Below, piece after piece: positions 27,277 to 36,283 of a stretch of DNA of 64,000 bases; positions within the stretch are counted from its first letter, which is position 1, and the number at the start of each line of letters is the position of its first letter. The notes beneath the pieces were generated by a model, which was not told the DNA's origin, did not search any database, and was given only the letters and a program-made list of their open reading frames with translations. A program made the position numbers and the translations under genes. Origin of the DNA: Rubrivivax rivuli (lineage in GTDB: Bacteria > Pseudomonadota > Gammaproteobacteria > Burkholderiales > Burkholderiaceae_C); the NCBI RefSeq assembly GCF_004016505.1, contig NZ_SACR01000003.1, positions 744,001-808,000 on the forward strand. The letters are read 5' to 3'.

Positions 27277-30164
27277 GGACGGTCCCCCTGCGGTACGGCA
27301 GCAGCCGGCGCCGCGCCTTCCTTGCTGGCCGCGCCCAGCACGGCCAGTGTCAGCAGTGTCGAACCCACCACGGTGATGTACACCCCCAGGTCGAAAAGCG
27401 CGGCCGTGGCCAGCGGCAGCACGCCCAGCACGGCCACCTCGGGGGCCGCGTGCGCGCTGGTCAGGAAGGGGTGGCCGAAGGCCAAGGCGCCCACGCCCGT
27501 GGCCAAGGCGATGGCCAGGCCGATGCCGATCCACACCGTGTAGCGGCGGCCGCCGGCGGCGTGCAGCAGCGCATCGGCCCTCTGCTGGCCCAGCGCCATG
27601 TACTGCAGCACCAGCGCCACGGCGGTGATCAGCCCGGCGATGAAGCCGCCACCCGGCAGGTTGTGGCCGCGCCAGTAGATGTAGGCCGAGACCACCAGCG
27701 CCAGCGGCAGCACCAGGCGCGCGGCACGGCGCAGCAGCAGCGGCGGCTCGCGGAAAGACCAGGCCAGGCCCGCGCCATCGGCCACCGGGCGGCGCACGCG
27801 CAGGCCCTGCAGCAGCGCCAGCACGCCCACGGCGGCGATGCCCAGCACGGTGATCTCGCCGAAGGTGTCATAGCCGCGGAAGTCGACCAGGATCACGTTC
27901 ACGCTGTTGGTGCCGCCGCCCTTGGGCACGGTGTTGTCGAGGAAGTACCAGGCGATGCTGTCGTGATCACGCGTCATCACCAGCCAGCTCAGCCAGGCCA
28001 GGCCGCCACCGCCGAGCAGGGCCAGGCCCGCGTCGCGGCCGCGGCGCGCGGCGCTGCTTTCGCGCGGGGTGGTCTGCGGCAGCAGGGCCAGGCCCATCAG
28101 CAGCAGCACGGTGGAGACCACCTCCACGCTCAGCTGAGTGAGCGCGAGGTCGGGCGCCGAGAAGGCCAGGAAGGTGAGCGCCGTCACCAGGCCCACCAGG
28201 CCCACCAGCACCACGGCGCGCAGGCGCTGGTGGTGGCCCAACACCAGCGCGGCGCAGGTGGCGGCCAGCGCCAGCCACAGCACCACGGCCAGCGGCGTGG
28301 CCGGCAGCAGCGCACGCGCGCCCGTGCCGGCCCCGGCGCCCGGGCCTTGCAGCAGCGGCCAGGCGGCCACGGCCACGGCGCTGGCCACCATCCACGCGGC
28401 GTAGCGCTGCAGCGAACCGTTTTCCAGCAGCGCGGTGAAGCGGCCGGCCGTGGCGAAGAGGCCATCCACCAGCGCAGTGAAAACGCCCTTGCCGCTGAAA
28501 GCGCGCGGCAGGTAGCGGTGCAGCCGCCCGCCTTGCGCCAGGCCGAAGTACAGCGCCGCGCCGCCGGCCACGGCGATGGCGCTCATCAAGAGCGGGATGT
28601 TGAGCCCGTGCCACAGCGCCAGCTGGAAGGCCGGCGCCGGTGCACCCAACATGGCGCTGCTGGCGGCCTGCACCAGCGGGCCGGCCAGCGTCATGGGCAG
28701 CAGGCCCACGGCCACGCAGGCGGCCACCAGCAGCATCACCGGGGCCTTCATGCCCAGCGGTGGCTCGTGCGGATGGGGCACGGGCAGGTCTTTCGGCGGG
28801 CCGTTGAAGAAGACGTCGTGCACCAGGCGCAGCGAGTAGGCCATCGAGAACAGCCCGCCCAGCGTGGCCAGCACCGGCACCAGCCAGCCCAGGCTGCCCC
28901 AGACTGGCGTACCGCCGTGCAGGGCCTGCTCCAGCATCATCTCCTTGCTGATGAAGCCGTTGAAGGGCGGGATGCCGGCCATCGCCGCCGCGGCCACCAG
29001 GGCCAGCGTGCCCACCACGGGCATCAAGGCCATCAGGCCGCCGAGCTTGCGCATGTCGCGCGTGCCGGTTTCGTGGTCGACGATGCCCGCGCTCATGAAC
29101 AGCGCGGCCTTGAAACACGCGTGGTTGAGGATGTGGAAGACCGCGGCCACGGCCGCCATCGGCGAACCCAGGCCGATCAGGAAGGTGACCAGGCCGAGGT
29201 GGCTGACGGTGGAGTAGGCCAGCAGGCCCTTCAGATCGTGCTTGAAGATCGCGACAAAGGCCGCGAACACCATGGTCAACAAACCGGTGCTGGCGACGAT
29301 GCCCTGGAAGAGCTCGGTGCCGCCGATGACGGGCGTGAGCCGCATCATCAGGAACAGCCCGGCCTTCACCATGGTGGCCGAGTGCAGGTAGGCCGACACC
29401 GGCGTCGGCGCCGCCATGGCCTGCGGCAGCCAGAAGTGGAAGGGCAGCTGCGCGCTCTTCGTGAAGCAGCCCAGCAGCACCAGCACCAGCATCAGCGGGT
29501 AGCGGGCATCGGCCTGCACCTTCTCCACCAACCCCGGCGTGGCGAGCATGGTGCTCAGGTCGTAGGTGCCAGCCATCTGGCCCAGCACCACCACGCCGGC
29601 CAGCAGCGCCAGGCCACCGCCGCCCGTGACGGCCAGCGCCATGCGCGCGCCGGCGCGGGCATCGGCGCCCTTCTTCGGATCAGAGCCCCAGTAGCCCACC
29701 AGCAAGAAGCTGCTGATGCTGGTGAGTTCCCAGAACACCACCATCAGCAGCAGGTTGTCGCTCAGCGCGATGCCCAGCATCGCCGCCATGAAGAGCATCA
29801 GCTGGCTGTAGAACTTGCCCGCCGGGTCACCGCCCGGGCCACCGTGCAGGTAGAAGGCCGCGTAGATGACGATGAGCAGGCCGATGCCGCTGATCATCAA
29901 ACCGAACATCAGGCCCAGGCCGTCGAGCCGGTAGTTGGCGTTCAGGCCGATGGCCGGCATCCACTCGGCCTGCGTCAAAAGCACCTGGCCGTCCATCACC
30001 GGCCCGGCCAGGCTGAGCAGCAAACCCAGCACCGCCAGCGCGATGGCGCCGGCCAGCACTGCGGTGGCCCGCCGGCGCAGCGGCGCTTCCACGCGGCCGA
30101 GCCACAGGCACAGCCCGGTGCCCAGCACCAGCGGCAGCAGAACGGCGAGTGACAGGGGGCTCAT
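27273..30164 (-). CDS. mnhA: Mrp/Pha-type cation:proton antiporter, fused subunits A and B
   Basis: A 963-residue polytopic protein. The first about 780 residues are the NuoL-like A subunit: FFVELTS-like VFWELTSISSFLLVGYW, AQLPFHFWLPQAMAAPTPVS and TVSHLGLVTFLIGLG give the proton-path acidic and lysine residues. The last about 140 residues (from about 820) are subunit B, with YIYWRGHNLPGGGFIAGLIT as its hallmark. Fused A-B is the normal arrangement of group 2 (Pha-type) systems in proteobacteria. The complex exchanges Na+ or K+ for H+ for pH and salt tolerance. First gene of the operon; 248 bases separate it from the divergent fumarase gene. Confidence 0.94.
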   Translation of the reverse strand: MSPLSLAVLLPLVLGTGLCLWLGRVEAPLRRRATAVLAGAIALAVLGLLLSLAGPVMDGQVLLTQAEWMPAIGLNANYRLDGLGLMFGLMISGIGLLIVIYAAFYLHGGPGGDPAGKFYSQLMLFMAAMLGIALSDNLLLMVVFWELTSISSFLLVGYWGSDPKKGADARAGARMALAVTGGGGLALLAGVVVLGQMAGTYDLSTMLATPGLVEKVQADARYPLMLVLVLLGCFTKSAQLPFHFWLPQAMAAPTPVSAYLHSATMVKAGLFLMMRLTPVIGGTELFQGIVASTGLLTMVFAAFVAIFKHDLKGLLAYSTVSHLGLVTFLIGLGSPMAAVAAVFHILNHACFKAALFMSAGIVDHETGTRDMRKLGGLMALMPVVGTLALVAAAAMAGIPPFNGFISKEMMLEQALHGGTPVWGSLGWLVPVLATLGGLFSMAYSLRLVHDVFFNGPPKDLPVPHPHEPPLGMKAPVMLLVAACVAVGLLPMTLAGPLVQAASSAMLGAPAPAFQLALWHGLNIPLLMSAIAVAGGAALYFGLAQGGRLHRYLPRAFSGKGVFTALVDGLFATAGRFTALLENGSLQRYAAWMVASAVAVAAWPLLQGPGAGAGTGARALLPATPLAVVLWLALAATCAALVLGHHQRLRAVVLVGLVGLVTALTFLAFSAPDLALTQLSVEVVSTVLLLMGLALLPQTTPRESSAARRGRDAGLALLGGGGLAWLSWLVMTRDHDSIAWYFLDNTVPKGGGTNSVNVILVDFRGYDTFGEITVLGIAAVGVLALLQGLRVRRPVADGAGLAWSFREPPLLLRRAARLVLPLALVVSAYIYWRGHNLPGGGFIAGLITAVALVLQYMALGQQRADALLHAAGGRRYTVWIGIGLAIALATGVGALAFGHPFLTSAHAAPEVAVLGVLPLATAALFDLGVYITVVGSTLLTLAVLGAASKEGAAPAAAVPQGDRP

Positions 30165-30412
30165 GGGTTGCGCAGCAGGGCCAGCTTCCAGTGGCGCCCG
30201 GGCAGGCCTGGCGCCACGACAAAACCCGCGAGTCTAGGCGAGCGATGCTGGCGCCTGGCTTACCCCGCCCCGCCCTGCGCGCATGCCGGCCCGGCCTTGA
30301 CAAGCCGCCTTGCAGCCGATGCCGGCAGGGCCCGCCGACAGGCCCCTGCAAGGCCGCTGGCTACACTGGCGGCCCGATTTCGCAGCCAGCGCCCGTGCCG
30401 GGCGCCACCGCC

Positions 30413-31951
30413 ATGAGCTCCACCGCGCGAACCACCATCCGCCAGGCCGACCTGATCGACAGCATCGCCGCCGCCCTGCAGTACATCAGCTACTACCACC
30501 CGGCCGACTACATCGCCCACCTGGCCCGCGCCTACGAGCGCGAGCAGAGCGCCGCCGCGAAAGACGCCATCGCGCAGATCCTCACCAACAGCCGCATGTG
30601 CGCCGAAGGCAAGCGGCCCATCTGCCAGGACACCGGCATCGTCAACGTTTTCCTGAAGATCGGCATGGACGTGCAGTGGGAAGGCTTCACCGGCAGCATC
30701 GAGGACGCCGTCAACGCCGGCGTGCGCAAGGGCTACCTGAACCCCGACAACGTGCTGCGCGCCAGCGTGCTGGACGACCCCATCTTCGCGCGCAAGAACA
30801 CCAAGGACAACACGCCCGCGGTGGTGCAGATGGAGGTGGTGCCCGGCAACACGCTCGACGTCATCGTCGCGGCCAAAGGCGGCGGCTCTGAGAACAAGAG
30901 CAAGGTCTACATGCTCAACCCCAGCGACGACATCGTCGAGTGGGTGCTCAAGACCGTGCCCACCATGGGCGCCGGCTGGTGCCCGCCGGGCATGCTGGGC
31001 ATCGGCGTGGGCGGCACGGCCGAGAAGGCGGCGCTGCTGGCCAAGCAGGCGCTGATGGAAGACATCGACATGTACGAGCTGCTCGAGCGCGGCCCCAGCA
31101 ACAAGCTGGAAGAGATGCGCATCGAGCTCTACGAGAAGGTCAACGCCCTGGGCATCGGCGCGCAGGGCCTCGGCGGCCTGACGACCGTGCTGGACGTGAA
31201 GATCAAGACCTTCCCCACACACGCCGCGAGCAAGCCCATCGCGATGATCCCGAACTGCGCCGCCACGCGGCACGCGCACTTCGTGATGGACGGCAGCGGC
31301 CCGGTCTACCTCGACCCGCCCAGCCTCGACCTCTGGCCCAACGTGCACTGGGCGCCCGACTACAACAAGAGCCGCAAGGTCGACCTCAACACGCTGACGA
31401 AAGAGCAGGTGGCGAGCTGGCAGCCCGGCGACACGCTGCTGCTCAGCGGCAAGCTGCTCACGGGCCGCGACGCCGCGCACAAGCGCATCCAGGAGATGCT
31501 CGCCAAGGGCGAACCGCTGCCGGTGGACTTCACCAACCGCGTCATCTACTACGTGGGCCCGGTGGATCCGGTGCGCGACGAGGTGGTGGGCCCGGCCGGC
31601 CCGACCACCGCCACCCGCATGGACAAATTCACCGAGATGATGCTGGCGAAGACCGGCCTCATCGCGATGGTGGGCAAGGCCGAACGCGGCCCGGTGGCCA
31701 TCGAGTCCATCAAGAAACACCAGAGCGCCTACCTGATGGCCGTGGGCGGCGCGGCCTACCTCGTCAGCAAGGCCATCAAGGGCGCGAAGGTGGTGGGCTT
31801 TGCCGACCTGGGCATGGAAGCCATCTACGAGTTCGACGTGGTGGACATGCCGGTGACGGTGGCGGTGGACGCCGGCGGAACCAGCGCGCACGTCACCGGC
31901 CCGAAGCTCTGGCAAGCGAAGATCGGCAAGATCCCGGTGGCCGTGGCCTGA
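30413..31951 (+). CDS. Fumarate hydratase, class I
   Basis: A 512-residue single-chain class I fumarase, the oxygen-sensitive [4Fe-4S] type, converting fumarate and malate in the TCA cycle. Expected cluster cysteines are C71 (RPICQDTG), one in MGAGWCPPGMLG and one in MIPNCAATRHAH. The C-terminal beta domain begins near residue 345 with LLLSGKLLTGRDAAHKR and includes GPTTATRMDKF. The frame is open upstream to 30149, but the ATG at 30413 matches the family N-terminus (SSTARTTIRQADLIDSIAAA). E. coli FumA/FumB-like. Confidence 0.94.
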   Translation: MSSTARTTIRQADLIDSIAAALQYISYYHPADYIAHLARAYEREQSAAAKDAIAQILTNSRMCAEGKRPICQDTGIVNVFLKIGMDVQWEGFTGSIEDAVNAGVRKGYLNPDNVLRASVLDDPIFARKNTKDNTPAVVQMEVVPGNTLDVIVAAKGGGSENKSKVYMLNPSDDIVEWVLKTVPTMGAGWCPPGMLGIGVGGTAEKAALLAKQALMEDIDMYELLERGPSNKLEEMRIELYEKVNALGIGAQGLGGLTTVLDVKIKTFPTHAASKPIAMIPNCAATRHAHFVMDGSGPVYLDPPSLDLWPNVHWAPDYNKSRKVDLNTLTKEQVASWQPGDTLLLSGKLLTGRDAAHKRIQEMLAKGEPLPVDFTNRVIYYVGPVDPVRDEVVGPAGPTTATRMDKFTEMMLAKTGLIAMVGKAERGPVAIESIKKHQSAYLMAVGGAAYLVSKAIKGAKVVGFADLGMEAIYEFDVVDMPVTVAVDAGGTSAHVTGPKLWQAKIGKIPVAVA

Positions 31952-31969
31952 CGGGGCAGCCCTGACCCT

Positions 31970-32593
31970 GTGTCCCAGCACTTCGAAGTCCACCCGCAGA
32001 ACCCGCAGCCGCGCCTGCTGAAGCAGGCCGCGGCCCTGCTGCAGGCCGGCGGCGTGGCCGCCGTGCCCACCGACAGCAGCTACGCGCTGGTGTGCCGGCT
32101 CGACGACAAGAACGCGGCCGAGCAGTTGCGACGCATCCGCCAGGTGGACGAGAAGCACCACCTCACGCTGCTGTGCAAGGACTTGAGCGAACTCGCGCGT
32201 TTTGCGCGCGTGGACAACCGCCAGTACCGGCTGCTGAAGCTGGGCACGCCCGGGCCCTACACCTTCATCCTGGAAGCCACGAAGGAAGTGCCGCGGCGCC
32301 TGAGCCACCCCAGCCGCCGCACCATCGGCCTGCGCGTGCCCGAAAACGTGGTGCTGCAGGAACTGCTGGCGCTCTTCGGTGAACCGCTGCTGGCTACCAC
32401 GCTGATACCGCCGGGCGAAACCGAACCGCTCAACGACGCCGACGAGATCCGCGAGCGTTTCCAGAAGCAGCTGCAGGCCGTGGTGGACGCCGGCGCCTGC
32501 CCCATGCAGCCCACCACCGTCATCGACCTCAGCGGCGACGAGCCCGTGCTCGTGCGCGAAGGCCGCGGCGAACTCGCCCGCCTGGGCCTGTAG
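31970..32593 (+). CDS. Sua5/YciO/YrdC-family protein, YciO type
   Basis: A 207-residue YrdC-like domain protein. PTDSSYALVCRLDDKNAAEQ and GPYTFILEATKEVPRR are the nucleotide and threonine-binding blocks of the family. It resembles E. coli YciO more than YrdC/TsaC, so threonylcarbamoyl-adenylate synthase activity is possible but not assured. It starts at GTG 31970, 18 bases after the fumarase, probably in the same transcript. Confidence 0.85.
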   Translation: MSQHFEVHPQNPQPRLLKQAAALLQAGGVAAVPTDSSYALVCRLDDKNAAEQLRRIRQVDEKHHLTLLCKDLSELARFARVDNRQYRLLKLGTPGPYTFILEATKEVPRRLSHPSRRTIGLRVPENVVLQELLALFGEPLLATTLIPPGETEPLNDADEIRERFQKQLQAVVDAGACPMQPTTVIDLSGDEPVLVREGRGELARLGL

Positions 32594-32733
32594 GCACCCC
32601 ACGCCAAGCCAGCCCGGCGGCGCTGGGTGCGGTGCAGCACAGACGCGGCGGGGCGGACAGGCGCATGCTGCAGCTCCGATGGAGCCCGCATGAACCCCTT
32701 TCCGACCCACCCGCCCGCCCCCCGGGCGGCCGC

Positions 32734-33597
32734 ATGATCCGCCTGGCCATTCACCTGGCGCTCGACTACGAGGTGCGGGAACCCGGCAGCCACTTCATCT
32801 TCAACATCCACGCCGCGCACACCGAGCGCCAGCGGGTGCTGCAGGAGCACCTCGACCTGAACCAGGGCGTGCCCTGGCGCGTGGACACCGACCCCGCCAC
32901 GCTCAACCGCATCCTGCGTGTCAGCCCCGGGCCCGGGCCGCTGCGCCTGCGCTACGCGGCCACCATCGAGCTCGACCACCACGTCGCGCAGCCGGCCGCC
33001 ATCCCCGAGGTGCCCATCGCGCAACTGCCCACGCACGTGCTGCCCAGCCTCTACCCCAGCCGCTACTGCCCTTCAGACCGGCTGCTGCGCCTGGCCTTGC
33101 AGGAGTTCGGCCACCAGGTGCCGGGCTACGCACGGGTGCAGGGCGTGCGCGACTGGGTGCTGCGGCGCACCACCTTCAAGTCGAACACGAGCACCGGCAC
33201 CACGTCCGCGCTGGACACGCTGCTCGACACCGTGGGCGTGTGCCGCGATTTCGCGCACCTGATGATCGCGCTGTGCCGCGCCATCAACGTGCCGGCGCGC
33301 TTCACCACCGGCATCGACTACGGCGCCGACCCGGCGCTGGGTCCGACCGACTTCCACGCCTACGTGGAGGCCTACCTCGGCGGACGTTGGTACATCTTCG
33401 ACCCCTCGGGCACGGCCATCCCCATGGGCTTCGTGCGCTTCGGCACCGGGCGCGATGCGGCCGACGTGGCCTTCGCCACCATCTTCGGCGATGTGCTGGC
33501 GGGCGCGCCACGCATCCAGATCGAGGTCCTGCCCGACGACCAGGGCCGGCTCGTGATGCCCTGGCACTGCCCCGAGGCGCTGTCGACCGACGCCTGA
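32734..33597 (+). CDS. Transglutaminase-like protein
   Basis: A 287-residue cytoplasmic protein with an N-terminal beta domain (1-110) and a transglutaminase/protease core carrying the triad C170 (TVGVCRDFAHLM), H208 (TDFHAYVEAYLGG) and D223 (IFDPSG). Such proteins act as peptidases or amidases; the substrate is unknown. The start ATG at 32734 follows the GC-rich stretch after the YciO-type gene; the frame is open earlier only by composition. Confidence 0.88.
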   Translation: MIRLAIHLALDYEVREPGSHFIFNIHAAHTERQRVLQEHLDLNQGVPWRVDTDPATLNRILRVSPGPGPLRLRYAATIELDHHVAQPAAIPEVPIAQLPTHVLPSLYPSRYCPSDRLLRLALQEFGHQVPGYARVQGVRDWVLRRTTFKSNTSTGTTSALDTLLDTVGVCRDFAHLMIALCRAINVPARFTTGIDYGADPALGPTDFHAYVEAYLGGRWYIFDPSGTAIPMGFVRFGTGRDAADVAFATIFGDVLAGAPRIQIEVLPDDQGRLVMPWHCPEALSTDA

Positions 33598-33613
33598 CTG
33601 GCGCGAGCCCTGC

Positions 33614-33991
33614 TCAGCGCGGCAAGGCCAGCACCTTGCGCACCCGCTCGGGGCTGAAGCCAAGCTGGGCCTGCCCGCGCACCAGCAGCACCGGCGTGCC
33701 GGGCGCGCGCGTGGCCTCGAAGGTGGCGCGACAGGCCGCGTCGCGCTCGATGCTGCATTCGGTGTAGGGCACGGCGTTCGCGCGGAGCCATTGCCGTGCC
33801 GCCGCGCAGCTGGGGCAGACGTCGGAAGACAGCATGTGGATGTCGCCCGGCCGGGCGAGCGCGCTCAGGGCGGTGGCCGCCTCGGCCGAGGCTTCGGCGC
33901 GCTGGTGCCCCACCCAGACCTGGTGCACGCCGCCCACCACCGCCACCAGCAACACCAGTTGCAGCAGCTGGCGGGGGCTGGTGAGCTTCAT
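33614..33991 (-). CDS. Membrane-anchored glutaredoxin-like protein
   Basis: A 125-residue protein with one N-terminal helix (about 10-24, LLQLVLLVAVVGG) and a thioredoxin-fold domain with a CPSC redox motif (SSDVCPSCAAARQWLRA) and the cis-Pro segment GTPVLLV. Probably faces the periplasm and handles thiol-disulfide exchange. It lies 31 bases downstream of the RidA gene on the same strand. Confidence 0.82.
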   Translation of the reverse strand: MKLTSPRQLLQLVLLVAVVGGVHQVWVGHQRAEASAEAATALSALARPGDIHMLSSDVCPSCAAARQWLRANAVPYTECSIERDAACRATFEATRAPGTPVLLVRGQAQLGFSPERVRKVLALPR

Positions 33992-34022
33992 GGCCGCGCC
34001 AGCCAGGGCAAGAGGCCGGGGC

Positions 34023-34367
34023 TCAGATGGCGGCCGTGACCACCATCTCCACACGCCACTCCGGCCGCGCCAAGGTGGCCTGCACGGTGGCGCGCGGCGG
34101 CGCTTCGCCCGCGGGCAGCCAGGCTTCCCACACGGCGTTCATGCCCGGGAAATCGGCCAGGTCCTTGAGGAAGATCTCCACGCGCAGCAGGCGGCGCTTG
34201 TCGGTGCCGGCACGGGCCAGCAGCGCGTCGATGGCGGCCAGCACCTGCTGCGTCTGCCCGGTGATGTCCTGGCTGCCGTCGGCCGGCACCTGGCCGGCGA
34301 GGTAGGCCACGCCGTTGTGCACGGCCATCTCGCTCAGGCGCGGGCCGACGTCGAATCGCTGAATCAT
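34023..34367 (-). CDS. RidA family protein
   Basis: A 114-residue RidA/YjgF-fold protein (QVPADGSQDITGQTQQVLAAIDALLARAG, split here as the core helix). Members deaminate reactive enamine/imine intermediates; this one keeps the conserved Arg of RATVQATLARPEW near residue 95. It starts one base after the plsY stop, indicating translational coupling. Confidence 0.86.
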   Translation of the reverse strand: MIQRFDVGPRLSEMAVHNGVAYLAGQVPADGSQDITGQTQQVLAAIDALLARAGTDKRRLLRVEIFLKDLADFPGMNAVWEAWLPAGEAPPRATVQATLARPEWRVEMVVTAAI

Positions 34368-34368
34368 C

Positions 34369-35037
34369 TCAATGTCCTTTGCGGGATGGTTTGCCCGGGG
34401 CGGGGCGGCCCGGTGTCTGCACGGCGGCGGCCTTCTGGCCCAGGCGGCTTTCGGTCCCGGCCAGCAGGCGGCGGATGTTGGCTTCGTGGCGCCACACGAG
34501 CAGCAGGCTCATCAGCACCAGCGCCCCGATGAAGGGCTCGGGGCCCCAGATCAGCGCCTGGTAGAAGGGCGCGAACACCGCCGCCACCATGGCCGCCAGC
34601 GACACATAGCGCGAGAAGGCCACGATCAGCCCGAAGCTCAGCAGCGTGGCCACGCCCAGCAGCGGGTTCACGGCCATCAGCACACCCGCCGCGGTGGCCA
34701 CGCCCTTGCCGCCCTGGAAACGGAAGAACACCGGCCACAGGTGGCCGATGAAGGCCGCGAGCCCGACGAAGGCGGCGGCCGTCTCGCCCAGGCCATAAGG
34801 TGCGCCGAACATCAGCACCAGCAGCACGGGCACGTAGCCCTTCAGCGCGTCAAAAGCCAGCGTGAGGATGGCCGCGGCCTTGTTGCCCGAGCGCAGCACG
34901 TTGGTGGCGCCGGGGTTCTTGCTGCCGTAGCTGCGCGGGTCGGCCAGGCCCATCAGGCGGCTGAAGATGACGGCGAAGGACAGAGAGCCGAAGAGGTAGC
35001 CCGCGATCAGGGCCAGGGGCAAGGCAAGCGCATTCAT
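34369..35037 (-). CDS. plsY: Glycerol-3-phosphate acyltransferase PlsY
   Basis: A 222-residue inner-membrane enzyme with five to six helices that acylates glycerol-3-phosphate from acyl phosphate, the first step in phospholipid synthesis. Family blocks GYLFGSLSFAVIFSRL, SYGSKNPGATNVLRSGNKAA, GHLWPVFFRFQGGKGVATA and WRHEANIRRLLAG are all present. The C-terminal 30 residues are a basic tail. It is the first gene of a plsY-ridA-glutaredoxin set. Confidence 0.94.
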   Translation of the reverse strand: MNALALPLALIAGYLFGSLSFAVIFSRLMGLADPRSYGSKNPGATNVLRSGNKAAAILTLAFDALKGYVPVLLVLMFGAPYGLGETAAAFVGLAAFIGHLWPVFFRFQGGKGVATAAGVLMAVNPLLGVATLLSFGLIVAFSRYVSLAAMVAAVFAPFYQALIWGPEPFIGALVLMSLLLVWRHEANIRRLLAGTESRLGQKAAAVQTPGRPAPGKPSRKGH

Positions 35038-35103
35038 GGGGTGCGGAGTGTACGTTTGGCCTGAACAGGCGCAGGCGGTGTGCGGAAGCTGCAGGCGCGG
35101 GCT

Positions 35104-35595
35104 TCAGGCCAGCGCGCAGTGCACGGGTGTTGCGCCCAGCAGGTCCACCAGCACCTGCGGCGAGATGCCCACCAGGTAACCGCGCCGGCCGCCGTTGATG
35201 CAGATGCGCGGCAAGGCCAGCACGCTGGCTTCCACATAGACCGGCATCGCCTTCTTCAGCCCGAAGGGCGAGGTGCCGCCCACCAAGTAGCCGCTGTGGC
35301 GCTGCGCCACCTCGGGCTTGCAGGGTTCCACGCCCTTGGCACCGATCTCGCGGGCCAGGTTCTTGGTGCTCACCGAACGATCGCCGTGCATCAGCACGAT
35401 GAGCGGCTGCGCCTTCTCGTCCTGCATCACCAGGGTCTTGATGACGCTGTGCTCGTCCACGCCCAGTTGCTTCGCGCTCTCGGCCGTGCCGCCGTGGTCG
35501 ACGTACTCGTAGAGGTGCTCGGTGTAGGCCACGCCGGCGGCCTTGAGCATCTGCGTGGCGGGGGTCTCGCTGACGTGTTTGTCTTTCTTGGCCAT
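35104..35595 (-). CDS. ybaK: Cys-tRNA(Pro)/Cys-tRNA(Cys) deacylase YbaK type
   Basis: A 163-residue trans-editing enzyme that hydrolyses Cys mischarged on tRNA(Pro). YVDHGGTAESAKQLGVDEHS, VIKTLVMQDE (catalytic Lys) and YLVGGTSPFGLKKAMPVYVE are the YbaK blocks. The ATG at 35595 is chosen at the start of the family homology; 22 bases separate it from the hemolysin III gene upstream on the same strand. Confidence 0.92.
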   Translation of the reverse strand: MAKKDKHVSETPATQMLKAAGVAYTEHLYEYVDHGGTAESAKQLGVDEHSVIKTLVMQDEKAQPLIVLMHGDRSVSTKNLAREIGAKGVEPCKPEVAQRHSGYLVGGTSPFGLKKAMPVYVEASVLALPRICINGGRRGYLVGISPQVLVDLLGATPVHCALA

Positions 35596-35617
35596 CTCGT
35601 GGAGACGATGAAGGGCT

Positions 35618-36283
35618 TCAGGCGAAGGCGTAGCCCAGCGCCGCGAAGAAGTGGCAGACGCTGCCGCCCAGCACGAACAGGTGCCACACGGCATGCGCGT
35701 AGCGGATGCGGTTGTCGAGCAGGAAGACCACGGCGCCCAGCGTGTAGCTCAGCCCGCCGGCCACCAGCCACACCAGGCCGGCGGTGGGCAGGCGCTCCAC
35801 CAGAGGGCCGGCGGCCACCACGGCCACCCAGCCCATGGCCACGTACAGGCCTGTGCTCACCCAGGGGTGGCGCAGGCGGTTGAGCAGCTTCACCGTCACG
35901 CCGAAGGCGGCCGCACCCCACACCACGCCGAAGAGGCTCCAGCCCCAGGCGCCCTTCAACACGCCCAGCGTGAAGGGCGTGTAGCTGCCGGCGATGAAGA
36001 GGTAGATGGCTGCGTGGTCGAAACGCTGGAACCAGGCCTTGGCCGTGCCGCGCGGCAGTGCGTGGTACAGCGCCGAGACGCCGTAGAGCAGCATCATCGT
36101 GGCCGCGAAGACGCTGGCCGCGACGATGTCCACCGCGCCCCCGAGGCGGTTGGCCTGCCACACCAGGATGGGCAGCGAGGCCACGGCCAGCAGGAAACCC
36201 AGGCCGTGCGTCAGCGTGTTGGCGATCTCCTCGCCCAGCGTCTGCGGGCGGTCGGCACCCGGCGCGTGCGGGGCCTCAGTCAC
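35618..36283 (-). CDS. Hemolysin III family membrane protein
   Basis: A 221-residue, seven-helix protein of the PAQR-like hemolysin III (TrhA/YqfA) family. Conserved residues are in NTLTHGLGFLLAV, GVSALYHALPRG, FDHAAIYLFIAGSYTPFTLG and RYAHAVWHLFVLGGS, including the histidines thought to bind metal. Roles in membrane homeostasis or fluidity are proposed for the family. The start overlaps the murA end by 8 bases. Confidence 0.9.
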   Translation of the reverse strand: MTEAPHAPGADRPQTLGEEIANTLTHGLGFLLAVASLPILVWQANRLGGAVDIVAASVFAATMMLLYGVSALYHALPRGTAKAWFQRFDHAAIYLFIAGSYTPFTLGVLKGAWGWSLFGVVWGAAAFGVTVKLLNRLRHPWVSTGLYVAMGWVAVVAAGPLVERLPTAGLVWLVAGGLSYTLGAVVFLLDNRIRYAHAVWHLFVLGGSVCHFFAALGYAFA